Shown here: piece by piece, positions 42,788 through 51,495 of the stretch
Numbering within the stretch: the stretch's first letter is position 1
Layout of the letters: every line of letters begins with the position of its first letter
NCBI RefSeq assembly: GCF_009789235.1
Contig: NZ_WSTB01000002.1
Coordinates: 372,001-436,000 of the forward strand
From: Flavobacterium hydrocarbonoxydans
Lineage (GTDB): Bacteria; Bacteroidota; Bacteroidia; Flavobacteriales; Flavobacteriaceae
Direction of reading: 5' to 3'
DNA length: 64,000 nucleotides
The notes under the pieces: model-generated
Seen by the model: only the letters and a program-made list of their open reading frames with translations
Database searches by the model: none
Told to the model about the DNA's origin: nothing
Translations under genes and position numbers: made by a program

Positions 42788-43210
42788 ATGAAAACGAAAC
42801 GTATAGCACTTGCGATATTATTTAGCATCGGATTATTTGCTACTTCTTGCAGCAATGATGATAATGAAGGAGAAACATTAATTCCTTTAGAAGGAAAATG
42901 GGAAATTACTAAAATAGGTACCACTATTGATGGTGTAGAAACCTATGTAGATCCACCGCAAAACGAAAGCGGCTGTTCTAAAGATTACTTAAACCTGAAA
43001 ATTGACAATACCGCTACAATAGGAAATTATGATTCTACTATTAGCGAATGTGCCTTAACAACAACTTCAGGAATTTATTCGAGATCACATAATAACTTAA
43101 CGGTTTCTATCGAAGGTATAACAACTACCCAGGATATTGTAAATCTTACGCTTGACGAATTAAAACTGAGAGATGAAAATGGTGTCATATCAGTTTATGA
43201 AAGAGACTAG
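42788..43210 (+). CDS. Lipocalin-like lipoprotein
   Basis: 140 aa. A lipoprotein signal ends LFATSC (Cys21). The mature part has LEGKWEITKIGTTIDG near its start, the lipocalin-like beta-barrel opening (G-x-W). Further alternating strands and a Cys pair (SGCSKDY, SECALTT) follow. The expected location is the outer membrane, inner face. The function is unknown; a ligand-binding pocket is likely. Confidence 0.8.
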   Translation: MKTKRIALAILFSIGLFATSCSNDDNEGETLIPLEGKWEITKIGTTIDGVETYVDPPQNESGCSKDYLNLKIDNTATIGNYDSTISECALTTTSGIYSRSHNNLTVSIEGITTTQDIVNLTLDELKLRDENGVISVYERD

Positions 43211-43284
43211 TTCTAATATTATGCTTGGTGGTACTTTTATTAGGCTTGGTGGTACTTCGTTCTGATTGTGTCAGGACGGGGGGT

Positions 43285-43319
43285 AAACGGGAACAACATT
43301 TTGTTGTTTCCGTTTTTTT
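43285..43319 (+). terminator. Terminator of the lipocalin-like gene
   Basis: AAACGGGAACAACA pairs with TGTTGTTTCCGTTT (one mismatch, 3-nt loop), then T7. A short direct repeat, GCTTGGTGGTACTT, lies just before it. Confidence 0.82.
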
Positions 43320-43445
43320 ATGTCTTTTTTCGGGGTAATTTTAAAGAAATAATGTTGTAAGACACCATTTGGTACAGATGGGAGATTAAATAGTAACTTA
43401 CAATTCCGAAAACTTCAATAGCAAACAAAAAATATTTCCTGAGCT

Positions 43446-43453
43446 TAACTTTG
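43446..43453 (+). promoter_or_regulatory. Possible -7 box (TAACTTTG) before the SDR gene
   Basis: It matches TAnnTTTG 37 bp before the ATG at 43491. A second partial match TACCTTTG follows at 43454. There is no clear TTTG -33 partner. Confidence 0.35.
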
Positions 43454-43490
43454 TACCTTTGATCCTCTAAAACTTTGAACCTTAAAAAAA

Positions 43491-44315
43491 ATGACACAAA
43501 TAAGTATCTTAGGTTGCGGCTGGCTGGGTTTACCTCTTGCAAAAAGGTTTATCGGAAAAGGCTTTTTGGTTAATGGTTCTACTACCTCAGAAAATAAACT
43601 TCCTATTTTGGAAGATGCCGGAATAAATCCTTTTTTGGTTACGCTTGAAAGCGAAAGTATTTCTGACTCGATTAATGATTTTTTAGCGCAAAGCAAAATT
43701 TTAATAATTGACATTCCACCTAAATTGCGCGGTAACAATGTTGATTCATCAAATTCTGAAAGGAAGATATTTGTAGAAAAAATCAAAAATTTAATTCCGT
43801 TTATCGAAAAATCAACAATAAAAAAAGTGCTTTTTGTGAGTTCAACTTCCGTTTATGGGGATGAAAACGAATTAATTACCGAAGAGACTCTTCCGAATCC
43901 CGATACCGAAAGCGGCAAACAATTGCTTTTATCAGAAGCTCTTTTACAAGAAAATCAAAACTTCAAAACTACCATTGTACGTTTTGGGGGACTGATTGGT
44001 GACGATCGTCATCCGGTGAAATTTTTAGCAGGAAAAGAAAACCTCGAAAATCCTGATGCTCCCGTTAATTTAATTCATCAGAAAGATTGTATCAGCATCA
44101 TTCAGGAAATTATCAATCAGAAATCCTGGAATGAAGTTTTCAATGCTGTGGCGCCTTTTCATCCCACCAGAGAAAAATATTACACGCAAAAAGCTATTGA
44201 TAAAAATTTGGCTTTGCCTAAATTCAGTTCTGAAAAAACAACTATCAGGAAAGTGATTTCTAGTGAAAAAACAGAGCGTCTTTTGAACTATCAATTTAGG
44301 CTGGAGAATTATTAA
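43491..44315 (+). CDS. SDR-like NAD(P)-binding protein (YeeZ-like)
   Basis: 274 aa. ISILGCGWLGLPLAKRFI is the nucleotide-binding motif with G-x-G-x-x-G. VLFVSSTSVYGD matches the epimerase-type SDR strand with Ser/Tyr, and EVFNAVAPFHPTREKYY is a late family segment. It resembles E. coli YeeZ and other NAD(P)-dependent nucleotide-sugar epimerase-like proteins. The substrate is unknown. Cytosolic and probably monocistronic. Confidence 0.88.
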   Translation: MTQISILGCGWLGLPLAKRFIGKGFLVNGSTTSENKLPILEDAGINPFLVTLESESISDSINDFLAQSKILIIDIPPKLRGNNVDSSNSERKIFVEKIKNLIPFIEKSTIKKVLFVSSTSVYGDENELITEETLPNPDTESGKQLLLSEALLQENQNFKTTIVRFGGLIGDDRHPVKFLAGKENLENPDAPVNLIHQKDCISIIQEIINQKSWNEVFNAVAPFHPTREKYYTQKAIDKNLALPKFSSEKTTIRKVISSEKTERLLNYQFRLENY

Positions 44316-44344
44316 ACCATATAACTGATTTAAAAACTTTGTGG

Positions 44345-44500
44345 TTCGTTTTTTTTGCCACGAAGACACTAAGGTTTATAATTTAATTTCTTTGTGTCTT
44401 TGTGTCTTCGTGGCAAGAGAAAAGATTTGCTAGGCAAACACAAAGACACCAAGCTTTAATAATTTAATTTCTTTGTGCCCTCGTGGCTTCGTGGCAAAAC
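44345..44500. repeat. Two copies of the CCACGAAGACACTAAG hairpin family
   Basis: TTTGCCACGAAGACACTAAG and its inverse-like TGTGTCTTCGTGGCA occur twice (near 44355-44413 and 44430-44497), with AATTTAATTTC between. These relate to 34865-35316. This gap (44316-44579) holds no gene otherwise. Confidence 0.7.
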
Positions 44501-44579
44501 CTCACCAAACTTAAATTTTCTTAAATCACTTATATGGTTTAAACAAAAACTTTGCGAACTTTGTGATTTAACCAAAATT

Positions 44580-45056
44580 ATGGAAACAGCTTACATCAAT
44601 TCGCCTTTAGGAATTACCAAAATTATTGGAGATGAAAACGGCATTGCTGTGATTTCCGTTTCAGATGTTGGTGATAATGACGTTTCGCCGGTAATTCCGG
44701 AAGTTTTAAAAGAAGCTGTTTCGCAGCTTGAAGAATACTTTCAAGGCCAAAGAATCAATTTCGATCTAAAACTAAATCCAAAAGGTACAGATTTTCAGCA
44801 AAAAGTCTGGAAATCGCTCTTAGAAATTCCGTACGGTAAAACCATTAGCTATATGGATCAGACTAAAAAACTGGTTGATGTAAAAGCCATTCGTGCTGTG
44901 GCATCGGCAAACGGTAAAAATCCTTTATGGATTGTAGTTCCCTGTCATCGCGTTATTGGTACCAATGGGTCGCTCACGGGTTATGCCGGTGGATTATCGC
45001 GCAAGAAATGGTTATTGGAACACGAAAATCCTACTACACAGCAGCGTTTATTTTAA
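44580..45056 (+). CDS. ogt: Methylated-DNA--protein-cysteine methyltransferase
   Basis: 158 aa from ATG 44580 (METAYINSPLGITKIIGDEN). The longer frame to 44475 is mostly repeat DNA. VWKSLLEIPYGKTISY and IVVPCHRVIGTNGSLTGYAGG contain the alkyl-accepting Cys (PCHRV) and the DNA-binding loop. It removes alkyl groups from O6 of guanine in a single-turnover reaction. The gene has Ogt-like length and no Ada regulator domain. Confidence 0.96.
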   Translation: METAYINSPLGITKIIGDENGIAVISVSDVGDNDVSPVIPEVLKEAVSQLEEYFQGQRINFDLKLNPKGTDFQQKVWKSLLEIPYGKTISYMDQTKKLVDVKAIRAVASANGKNPLWIVVPCHRVIGTNGSLTGYAGGLSRKKWLLEHENPTTQQRLF

Positions 45057-45177
45057 AACACAAATTGCACAGATTTACACAAATTATAAGCTATTTCTTA
45101 TTTTTAAAAATAGAATTTATATATATTTATAAATCTGAAAATCTAAATAGGTCTAAAAATTCTAAGACGTCTAAACA

Positions 45178-45891
45178 ATGATTGAAAAAATAAACCTCAA
45201 TAATATACTTTTCCTCGATATAGAAACCGTTCCGGAAGAAGAGAATTTTAATTCGCTTGACGCGGAAATGCAAGCTCTTTGGGATCATAAAACACAATAT
45301 CAAAGAAAAGACGAGTTTTCGGCTGAAGAATTTTATGACCGTGCCGGAATTTGGGCCGAATTTGGAAAAATCGTCTGTATTTCTGTTGGGTATTTTGTCA
45401 TAAAAGGAGATATTCGAAATTTTAGAGTGACTTCATTCTTTGGAGAGGAAAAGAAGATTTTGCGTGACTTTAACAACTTACTCAACAATCACTACAATCA
45501 GCCGCAACATTTATTGTGTGGGCATAATGCAAAGGAATTCGATATTCCGTTTTTGGCGAGACGTATGATTATCAATCAAATTGCGATTCCGGATAAATTG
45601 AATCTTTTCGGAAAAAAACCTTGGGAAATTCCGCATCTGGATACTTTGGAATTATGGAAATTTGGTGATTATAAACATTTTACTTCATTAAAATTACTGA
45701 CCAAAATACTTGGAGTTCCGTCTCCAAAAGGCGATATCGACGGCAGCCAAGTGGCGTATGTTTTTTATGTAGAAAAGGACATTGACCGAATTGTAACCTA
45801 TTGCGAAAAAGATACGATTGCCGTAGCTCAGATTTTCCTTCGTTTACGACGTGAAGATTTATTGATTGATGAGGAAATTATTCATGTTTAA
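45178..45891 (+). CDS. DEDDy 3'-5' exonuclease (PolB-like)
   Basis: 237 aa. LFLDIETVPEEENF has the first Asp/Glu pair, LLCGHNAKEFDIPFLARRM the second Asp and YCEKDTIAVAQIF the YxxxD ending of a DEDDy exonuclease. It is the family of predicted 3'-5' exonucleases related to PolB exonuclease domains. It has no polymerase domain. It is likely involved in DNA repair or RNA turnover. It follows the O6-methyltransferase by 121 bp on the same strand. Confidence 0.9.
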   Translation: MIEKINLNNILFLDIETVPEEENFNSLDAEMQALWDHKTQYQRKDEFSAEEFYDRAGIWAEFGKIVCISVGYFVIKGDIRNFRVTSFFGEEKKILRDFNNLLNNHYNQPQHLLCGHNAKEFDIPFLARRMIINQIAIPDKLNLFGKKPWEIPHLDTLELWKFGDYKHFTSLKLLTKILGVPSPKGDIDGSQVAYVFYVEKDIDRIVTYCEKDTIAVAQIFLRLRREDLLIDEEIIHV

Positions 45892-45897
45892 ATTTTA

Positions 45898-45935
45898 GGT
45901 ACAAAGGTGCAAAGTCGCAGAGGTTCAAAGGTTAA
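45898..45935. repeat. CAAAGGT word repeat
   Basis: GGTACAAAGGTGCAAAGTCG and AGAGGTTCAAAGGTT. The same type of sequence as 961-995. Confidence 0.55.
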
Positions 45936-45962
45936 ATTTTTAGAATCTAAATATTTAAAAAA

Positions 45963-47036
45963 ATGACATTCCAGGAAATTGCTCAATACAGACTTGCTTC
46001 TCAGAAACTTTTAGAGGTCAATTCATCAAGCCCTCAGGAAATTGTACATCACATGGGTGCCATCCAGGCTCAGGATTATGCAATGGCAAAATGGGCAATT
46101 GGTTCCCGTTGCGATTCTTCCGAAAAAGTGATTGAAGAAGCTATAAATTCGGCACAAATCATCCGAACCCATATTCTACGCCCCACCTGGCATTTTGTTG
46201 CTGCAGATGATATTTATTGGATGTTGGATCTTTCAGCACCACAAGTGAAACGATTTACAGCTTCGGCAGCAAAAAAATGTGATTTTGATGAAAAAAAACT
46301 GAACCAAATCAATTCTCAAATCGAGAAATTATTAGCTGGAAATAATCATCTCACGCGTGAAGAAATCATGCTTGAACTCAACATAAAAAAGACTTCTGGA
46401 CAAGATTTTCTGGGCGCAGCCATTATGATGAACGCCGAATTGGATGGTTTGGTCTGCAACGGAAAAATGAAAGGTAAACAAATGACGTATGCTTTGCTTG
46501 AAGAACGGGTTGCCAAGCCACAACCCAAATTAACCAAGGAAGAAGGCCTAGCCAAATTGGCCCAACGCTATTTTGAAAGTCACGGCCCTGCAACGGTTCT
46601 TGACTTTTCGTGGTGGTCGGGTTTTCCTCCAACAACTTGCAAAACGGTTTTAAATTCAATTGAATCTGAATTGAATTCGGTAGAAATTGACAACCAAAAG
46701 TACTTTTTTAGTCAAAATTTAAATCTTCAGCGTAACTTTTGCGAAAGCGTACATTTTCTAGCCGCCTTTGATGAAATCCTGATTGGGTATAAAACTCGTG
46801 AAGTTTCCATTTTATTAGAACATCAACCGAAAGCGTTTACCAATAATGGCATCTTTAAACCTGTAATTTTAGAAAACGGAAAAGTCATTGGTACCTGGCA
46901 AAGAACTCTAAAGAAAGACATTGCGCAAATAAAAACGCATTTTTTTGCCAATTTTGATGAAACGAAGAAAAAAACTTTTTTCAAAGCAATTTCACTGTTA
47001 GAAAAGCACTTAGAAATCAAAATCATTATCGAATAG
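45963..47036 (+). CDS. HTH_42 winged-helix protein (YcaQ-like)
   Basis: 357 aa. It starts MTFQEIAQYRLASQKLLEVN. IVHHMGAIQAQDYAMAKWAIG and IIRTHILRPTWHFVAADDIYWML are the family's conserved N-terminal motifs. GHGP-like FESHGPATVLDFSWWSG and IGTWQR further confirm HTH_42. Related proteins (YcaQ, AlkX) are DNA glycosylases acting on interstrand crosslinks and damaged bases. This homologue may do likewise, but the active-site QxQ or QxD cannot be confirmed beyond the AIQAQD motif. Confidence 0.88.
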   Translation: MTFQEIAQYRLASQKLLEVNSSSPQEIVHHMGAIQAQDYAMAKWAIGSRCDSSEKVIEEAINSAQIIRTHILRPTWHFVAADDIYWMLDLSAPQVKRFTASAAKKCDFDEKKLNQINSQIEKLLAGNNHLTREEIMLELNIKKTSGQDFLGAAIMMNAELDGLVCNGKMKGKQMTYALLEERVAKPQPKLTKEEGLAKLAQRYFESHGPATVLDFSWWSGFPPTTCKTVLNSIESELNSVEIDNQKYFFSQNLNLQRNFCESVHFLAAFDEILIGYKTREVSILLEHQPKAFTNNGIFKPVILENGKVIGTWQRTLKKDIAQIKTHFFANFDETKKKTFFKAISLLEKHLEIKIIIE

Positions 47037-47144
47037 CTATCTTTTTCACAAGTAATTTGCTTTTTTCTAACAAAACCAATCCAAAATCAATATTTTTTTG
47101 TGCATTATATCTTGAAATAATTACATTTACAAAAAAATATAAGT

Positions 47145-48584
47145 ATGGTATTGAGTAGATTTTGGCTAGTAATTTTTGTGTCATCCATTTTGTTCGTAGT
47201 GGTAAGTTTATTTTCTGGAACGAATTACACTGTTGATTATGTTTTGAATGGCACCAAAGGCGATCCAATTTTAATTTCTGAAAAATATATAGATCAGGTT
47301 CCTGCTTTTGTTCGCGATAGTATTCAACTGAAAGAAGATAAAACAATCATTGTTAATCGTGATTTATCCAACGCCGATACTACATACGTTTACAAGAATA
47401 AAGCCGTTCAAATTTATAGCGGTGTACAAAAATCTGATGGATTATTGGCAACCTGCAAAAGCAGTTTGATTGATATTATTATTCCGCTTATTGCTTATTT
47501 GGCCTTCTTTTGCGGACTTATGGAATTGTTAATTATTTCTGGTGTTTCTGCAAAATTAGCCAAGGTCTTGAGTCCTGTTTTTGTAAAAGTTTTTCCAAGT
47601 ATTCCTAAAAATCACCCATCGATTTCATATATGACGCTGAATTTTGCTGCCAACTTTTTGGGACTGGATTCGGCTGCAACTCCATTTGGATTAAAAGCGA
47701 TGGAAAGTTTGCAAGAACTTAATCCTGACAAAGACAGGGCAAGTGATGCGCAAATTATGTTTATGTGTTTACACGCTTCGGGGTTAACGCTAATTGCAAC
47801 CTCAATTATTGGTTATCGTGCTGCAGCTGGCTCCAGCAATCCAGCCGATGTAATGTTGCCGTGTATCATCACCTCGTTTATTGGTACCATTGCTGCCTTT
47901 TTAATTGTGGGAATTAAACAAAAAATCAATTTTAAAAGCGCTTCTTTGGTAGCCGGATTGATGGCTTTAATTGGAGCTATTGTTGGTTTACTGATGTATA
48001 TTAATCATTTAGATTTAATTGGTAAAAATTATTTTACTTCTAATTTATCTGGACTAATTCTGCTAGCCATTATTGCTTTTACTTTGATTTTTTCTTTCCG
48101 TCATGAAAAAAAATTCACAGAGGCCAATACGACTCCTTTTGATTCGTTTGTAGTAGGCGCAAATAATGGTGTAAAAACTGGAGTTACTATTTTTCCTTAT
48201 GTTCTAGGAATGTTGGCGGCTATTTCTTTGTTTAGAAATAGTGGTTTATTTGATATTATCAGTAATGGTCTGGCTTTTGTTTTTTCGAATCTGGGAGTAA
48301 GTAAAGAAATTACAGATGCTTTGCCTGTTGCACTTTTACGTCCGTTTAGTTCTGCTGGATCGAGAGGATTTTTAATTGATTCTATGAATACATTTGGTGC
48401 CGATTCGATGACAGGAAGATTGAGCAGTATTTTTCAATGTAGTGCTGAAAGTACTTTTTATGTAATAGCCGTTTATTTTGGTTCTATCAACATCAAAAAT
48501 ACCCGTTATGCCTTAACTACAATGCTGCTTGTTGATTTAATCTGTGTGATCACGGCGATTTTTGTGGCTAGCTGGTTTTTTTAA
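47145..48584 (+). CDS. SpmA/SpmB-type nucleoside-recognition membrane protein (fusion)
   Basis: 479 aa. About ten hydrophobic helices form two gate domains: MTLNFAANFLGLDSAATPFGLKAM resembles SpmA, and SIFQCSAESTFYVIAVYFGSI resembles SpmB. It is two spore-maturation-protein halves in one chain. This organism is not a sporulator; such fusions occur in many non-spore-formers and may move nucleosides or other solutes. The N-terminal periplasmic insert (about 25-105) is unusual and unassigned. Confidence 0.88.
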   Translation: MVLSRFWLVIFVSSILFVVVSLFSGTNYTVDYVLNGTKGDPILISEKYIDQVPAFVRDSIQLKEDKTIIVNRDLSNADTTYVYKNKAVQIYSGVQKSDGLLATCKSSLIDIIIPLIAYLAFFCGLMELLIISGVSAKLAKVLSPVFVKVFPSIPKNHPSISYMTLNFAANFLGLDSAATPFGLKAMESLQELNPDKDRASDAQIMFMCLHASGLTLIATSIIGYRAAAGSSNPADVMLPCIITSFIGTIAAFLIVGIKQKINFKSASLVAGLMALIGAIVGLLMYINHLDLIGKNYFTSNLSGLILLAIIAFTLIFSFRHEKKFTEANTTPFDSFVVGANNGVKTGVTIFPYVLGMLAAISLFRNSGLFDIISNGLAFVFSNLGVSKEITDALPVALLRPFSSAGSRGFLIDSMNTFGADSMTGRLSSIFQCSAESTFYVIAVYFGSINIKNTRYALTTMLLVDLICVITAIFVASWFF

Positions 48585-48613
48585 TATAAAAAATAAAATT
48601 CACGATATGTTAA

Positions 48614-48822
48614 CCGGATTAAAATCCGGCCCTACAATATTTAGTCGAGCCGATGGCTCTTACTTTGTCGAAAAACACTATTTTTAAACTGGAATAAATT
48701 CCAGCCCTACAATATGTTTCGAGCCGATGGCTCTTACTTTGTCGAAAAACACTATTTTTAAACTGGAGTAAATTCCAGCCCTACAATATGTTTCGAGCCG
48801 ATAGCTCTTACTTTGTCTTTTT
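48614..48822. repeat. Three tandem units of about 74 bp with two palindromes
   Basis: Starts at 48614, 48689 and 48763. The unit is CTGGAATAAATTCCAGCCCT, ACAATATGTTTCGAGCCGAT, GGCTCTTACTTTGTCG and an AAAAACACTATTTTTAAA spacer. The first unit uses CCGGATTAAAATCCGG instead of the CTGGAAT stem, so both arms changed together. Confidence 0.82.
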
Positions 48823-48877
48823 AAAATTCCGTAGGAATGATTCATTTTGTAGCGACGGATTTTAATCCGTTGAAAAT
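48823..48877. repeat. 55-bp repeat, left copy
   Basis: It contains ATTCCGTAGGAATGATTC, then GTAGCGACGGATTTTAATCC. It is identical to 49579-49633 on the far side of the transposase gene. Confidence 0.85.
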
Positions 48878-49010
48878 AAATTCGAATATTCCAATGAGTT
48901 CCGTAGGAACTTACCATATAAATATTTGCTGTATTTTAAACGTTTTCAATGTTTTTTATGTAAGAATATTTTGTATGTTTATAATTAATTTCAAATTATT
49001 TATATACAAA

Positions 49011-49472
49011 ATGCCAAATACTTATCATCAAATTTACATTCAAGTTGTTTTCGCTGTAAAAAATCGTGAAGCCGCCATTGACAAACTTTGGAAATCAAAA
49101 TTATTAGGTGTTATTGGAAATTTGATAAATGAAACTGGTTGCAAAACAATAATCGTAAATGGTGTCGAAGATCATATTCATTGCTTAATTGGACTAAAAC
49201 CTGCTATTTCTATTTCAGAATTAATGAAAATCGTAAAAGCAAAATCTTCCAAATATATTAATGATCATCATTTGACAAATTCAAGATTCGAATGGCAAGA
49301 AGGTTATGGTGTGTTTTCATACAGTCAATCACAAATCGATGTGGTTTATAAATACATTGCCAATCAAGAAGAACATCACAAAAAAAAATCTTTCAAAGAG
49401 GAATATTTAGAATTTTTAGATAAATTTGAAATTCCGTTTGATGAAAAATACACTTTTGGGGATTTGATATGA
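49011..49472 (+). CDS. Y1 (IS200-like) transposase, 153 aa
   Basis: 153 aa from ATG 49011 (MPNTYHQIYIQVVFAVKNRE). The frame runs on to 48837 through repeat DNA, so I chose this start. The HUH motif is GVEDHIHCLIGL; the catalytic Tyr is probably in YSQSQIDVVYKYIANQEEHH. Length fits IS200-type Tnp_Y1. It acts on single-stranded hairpin DNA. It lacks an accessory TnpB, which is normal for REP-associated forms. The stop codon overlaps the start of a GAGCC palindrome. Confidence 0.9.
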   Translation: MPNTYHQIYIQVVFAVKNREAAIDKLWKSKLLGVIGNLINETGCKTIIVNGVEDHIHCLIGLKPAISISELMKIVKAKSSKYINDHHLTNSRFEWQEGYGVFSYSQSQIDVVYKYIANQEEHHKKKSFKEEYLEFLDKFEIPFDEKYTFGDLI

Positions 49473-49475
49473 GCC

Positions 49476-49562
49476 GAGCCTACGGCTCTTGGAAATAACA
49501 CAAACCATTATTTGAACTGGAATAAATTCCAGCCCTACAATATTTAATCGAGCCTAAGGCTC
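49476..49562. repeat. Right-side palindromes after the Y1 transposase
   Basis: GAGCC-TAC-GGCTC (49476-49488), CTGGAAT with ATTCCAG (49517-49532) and GAGCC-TAA-GGCTC (49550-49562). The same families as in 48614-48822, in rearranged order. Confidence 0.8.
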
Positions 49563-49578
49563 TTACTTTATCGTTTTA

Positions 49579-49633
49579 AAAATTCCGTAGGAATGATTCA
49601 TTTTGTAGCGACGGATTTTAATCCGTTGAAAAT
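49579..49633. repeat. 55-bp repeat, right copy
   Basis: Identical over 55 bp to 48823-48877, in the same orientation. Just beyond it GTTCC-ATA-GGAAC (49653-49665) matches GTTCC-GTA-GGAAC on the left (48898-48910). Confidence 0.85.
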
Positions 49634-49755
49634 TATTGCCAGCATTTCATGAGTTCCATAGGAACGGATCATATAACCATCACAATAATTTTCATAACCA
49701 AAAATAAACAACAAAAACACCGTCAATTCAAATTCTTTCTTCGGTAAATAATTTT

Positions 49756-49763
49756 TAACTTTG
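49756..49763 (+). promoter_or_regulatory. Possible -7 box (TAACTTTG) of fumarase
   Basis: An exact TAnnTTTG match only 15 bp before the ATG at 49778, so the leader would be very short. A TTTC 16 bp upstream is a weak -33 candidate. Confidence 0.35.
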
Positions 49764-49777
49764 TCAAAAACAAAGCA

Positions 49778-51382
49778 ATGATTGATTTTATATACCAAGA
49801 CCCCTATCCTATTTTAAAGGATGATACACAATACCGCAAAATTACTTCTGATTTTGTAAAAGTGGAACAATTCGGAGAACGTGAAATTTTGACTGTGGAC
49901 CCAAAAGGTTTAGAATTATTAGCCGAAGAAGCACTTACTGATGTTTCGTTTATGCTAAGAACAACACATTTGCAAAAACTGCGAAAAATTTTGGATGACC
50001 CAGAAGCGACAGATAACGATCGTTTCGTGGCTTATAATCTATTACAAAACGCTTCTGTTGCTGCCGAAGGTCAGTTGCCAAGCTGCCAGGATACTGGAAC
50101 GGCAATTGTAATGGCGAAAAAAGGAGAAAGCATTTTCACAGGAGTTGATGATGCCGAATGGCTGAGCAGAGGTATTTTTAATACCTATCAAAAACGTAAT
50201 TTACGTTACTCGCAAATTGTTCCGATTTCGATGTTTGAAGAGAAAAACTCAGGCTCGAATCTTCCGGCGCAAATTGATATTTATGCTAAAAAAGGAGCTT
50301 CATACGAATTCCTTTTCATGGCAAAAGGAGGCGGTTCTGCCAACAAAACCTACTTATACCAACAAACAAAATCGTTATTGAACGAAAAATCAATGGATGC
50401 TTTTGTTCGTGCAAAAATAAAAGATCTAGGAACTTCAGCTTGCCCTCCTTACCATTTGGCTTTGGTAATCGGTGGAACTTCGGCGGAAGCGAATCTAAGT
50501 GCTGTTAAAAAAGCTTCGGCTGGATATTACGATCATTTGCCAACGACAGGAAATATGTCGGGTCAGGCTTTCCGTGATATCGAATGGGAACAAAAAGTAC
50601 AGCAAATTTGCCAGGAAAGTGCTATTGGCGCTCAATTTGGTGGAAAATATTTCACACACGATGTACGTGTCATTCGTTTGCCTCGTCATGCTGCTTCTTG
50701 TCCAGTTGGATTAGGCGTTTCCTGTTCTGCAGATAGAAACATCAAAGGAAAAATCACTAAAGACGGAATTTTCGTTGAGCAATTAGAAGTAAATCCAAAA
50801 CAATTTTTACCGGAAACAGCACCACATTTGGAAGCACCAGTTGAGATTGATTTGAATATGCCAATGGCTGATATGTTGGCGAAATTGTCTCAATACCCGA
50901 TCAAAACACGTTTGAAACTAAACGGAACTGTAATTGTAGCACGCGATATTGCGCACGCTAAAATTATGGAAATGTTAGACGCAGGTAAACCAATGCCAGA
51001 ATATTTCAAAAATCACCCAATTTATTATGCTGGACCAGCAAAAACACCGGAAGGAATGGCTTCTGGAAGTTTTGGACCAACAACTGCAGGTCGTATGGAC
51101 GTTTATGTAGATGAATTCCAGAAACATGGCGGAAGTATGATTATGCTGGCAAAAGGAAACCGTACTAAACAAGTTACCGATGCGTGTAACAAATACGGTG
51201 GATTCTACCTTGGCTCAATCGGAGGACCAGCGGCAATTTTGGCACAAGACAACATTCTGAAAGTTGAAGTGATTGATTTTGAAGAATTAGGAATGGAAGC
51301 CGTTCGTAAAATTACAGTGAAAGATTTTCCTGCATTTATTATTACAGATGATAAAGGGAATGATTTCTTTGAGAATTTGTAA
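49778..51382 (+). CDS. fum: Class I fumarate hydratase
   Basis: 534 aa, the standard length of the fused alpha+beta class I fumarase. [17 protein letters not shown] and [16 protein letters not shown] hold the cysteines that bind the 4Fe-4S cluster; [14 protein letters not shown] and [19 protein letters not shown] are typical of the alpha and beta halves. It hydrates fumarate to L-malate in the TCA cycle and is oxygen-sensitive. It is not near other TCA genes. Confidence 0.97.
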   Translation: MIDFIYQDPYPILKDDTQYRKITSDFVKVEQFGEREILTVDPKGLELLAEEALTDVSFMLRTTHLQKLRKILDDPEATDNDRFVAYNLLQNASVAAEGQLPSCQDTGTAIVMAKKGESIFTGVDDAEWLSRGIFNTYQKRNLRYSQIVPISMFEEKNSGSNLPAQIDIYAKKGASYEFLFMAKGGGSANKTYLYQQTKSLLNEKSMDAFVRAKIKDLGTSACPPYHLALVIGGTSAEANLSAVKKASAGYYDHLPTTGNMSGQAFRDIEWEQKVQQICQESAIGAQFGGKYFTHDVRVIRLPRHAASCPVGLGVSCSADRNIKGKITKDGIFVEQLEVNPKQFLPETAPHLEAPVEIDLNMPMADMLAKLSQYPIKTRLKLNGTVIVARDIAHAKIMEMLDAGKPMPEYFKNHPIYYAGPAKTPEGMASGSFGPTTAGRMDVYVDEFQKHGGSMIMLAKGNRTKQVTDACNKYGGFYLGSIGGPAAILAQDNILKVEVIDFEELGMEAVRKITVKDFPAFIITDDKGNDFFENL

Positions 51383-51435
51383 TTTAGAGTTGCTAAGTTT
51401 CTAAGAGACTAAGATTCTAAGTTTTTTAAAATATT

Positions 51436-51460
51436 AAAACCGCCTTTATTGGGCGGTTTT
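51436..51460 (+). terminator. Terminator of fumarase
   Basis: AAAACCGCC pairs with GGCGGTTTT (9 bp, 7-nt loop TTTATTG) and is followed by ATTG. Convergent with the serine hydrolase at 51496, so it could serve both. Confidence 0.65.
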
Positions 51461-51495
51461 ATTGTTTAGAATGTATTTCATTGCCTTAACAAAAG

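Larger units (their letters stand above)
48614..49665. mobile_element. Y1 transposase with mosaic palindromic flanks
   Basis: The Y1 gene (49011-49472) is surrounded by several short palindrome families: CCGGAT/ATCCGG, GAGCC/GGCTC, CTGGAAT/ATTCCAG, ATTCC-GTA-GGAAT and CGGATT/AATCCG. A 55-bp identical segment occurs on both sides (48823-48877 and 49579-49633). I infer a REP-type element whose transposase may move or maintain the palindromes. Confidence 0.7.

Noticed and set aside
37513..43320. Genomic island or prophage
   Set aside because: No integrase, tRNA boundary, phage structural gene or conjugation gene; only one RAYT and repeats. The region is accessory but not an identifiable island.
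44475..44579. Upstream extension of the methyltransferase
   Set aside because: The 35 codons come from dispersed repeat sequence; METAYINSPLG is the family start.
48837..49010. Upstream extension of the Y1 transposase
   Set aside because: Encoded by repeat DNA; the Met at 49011 (MPNTYHQ) is where family similarity begins.
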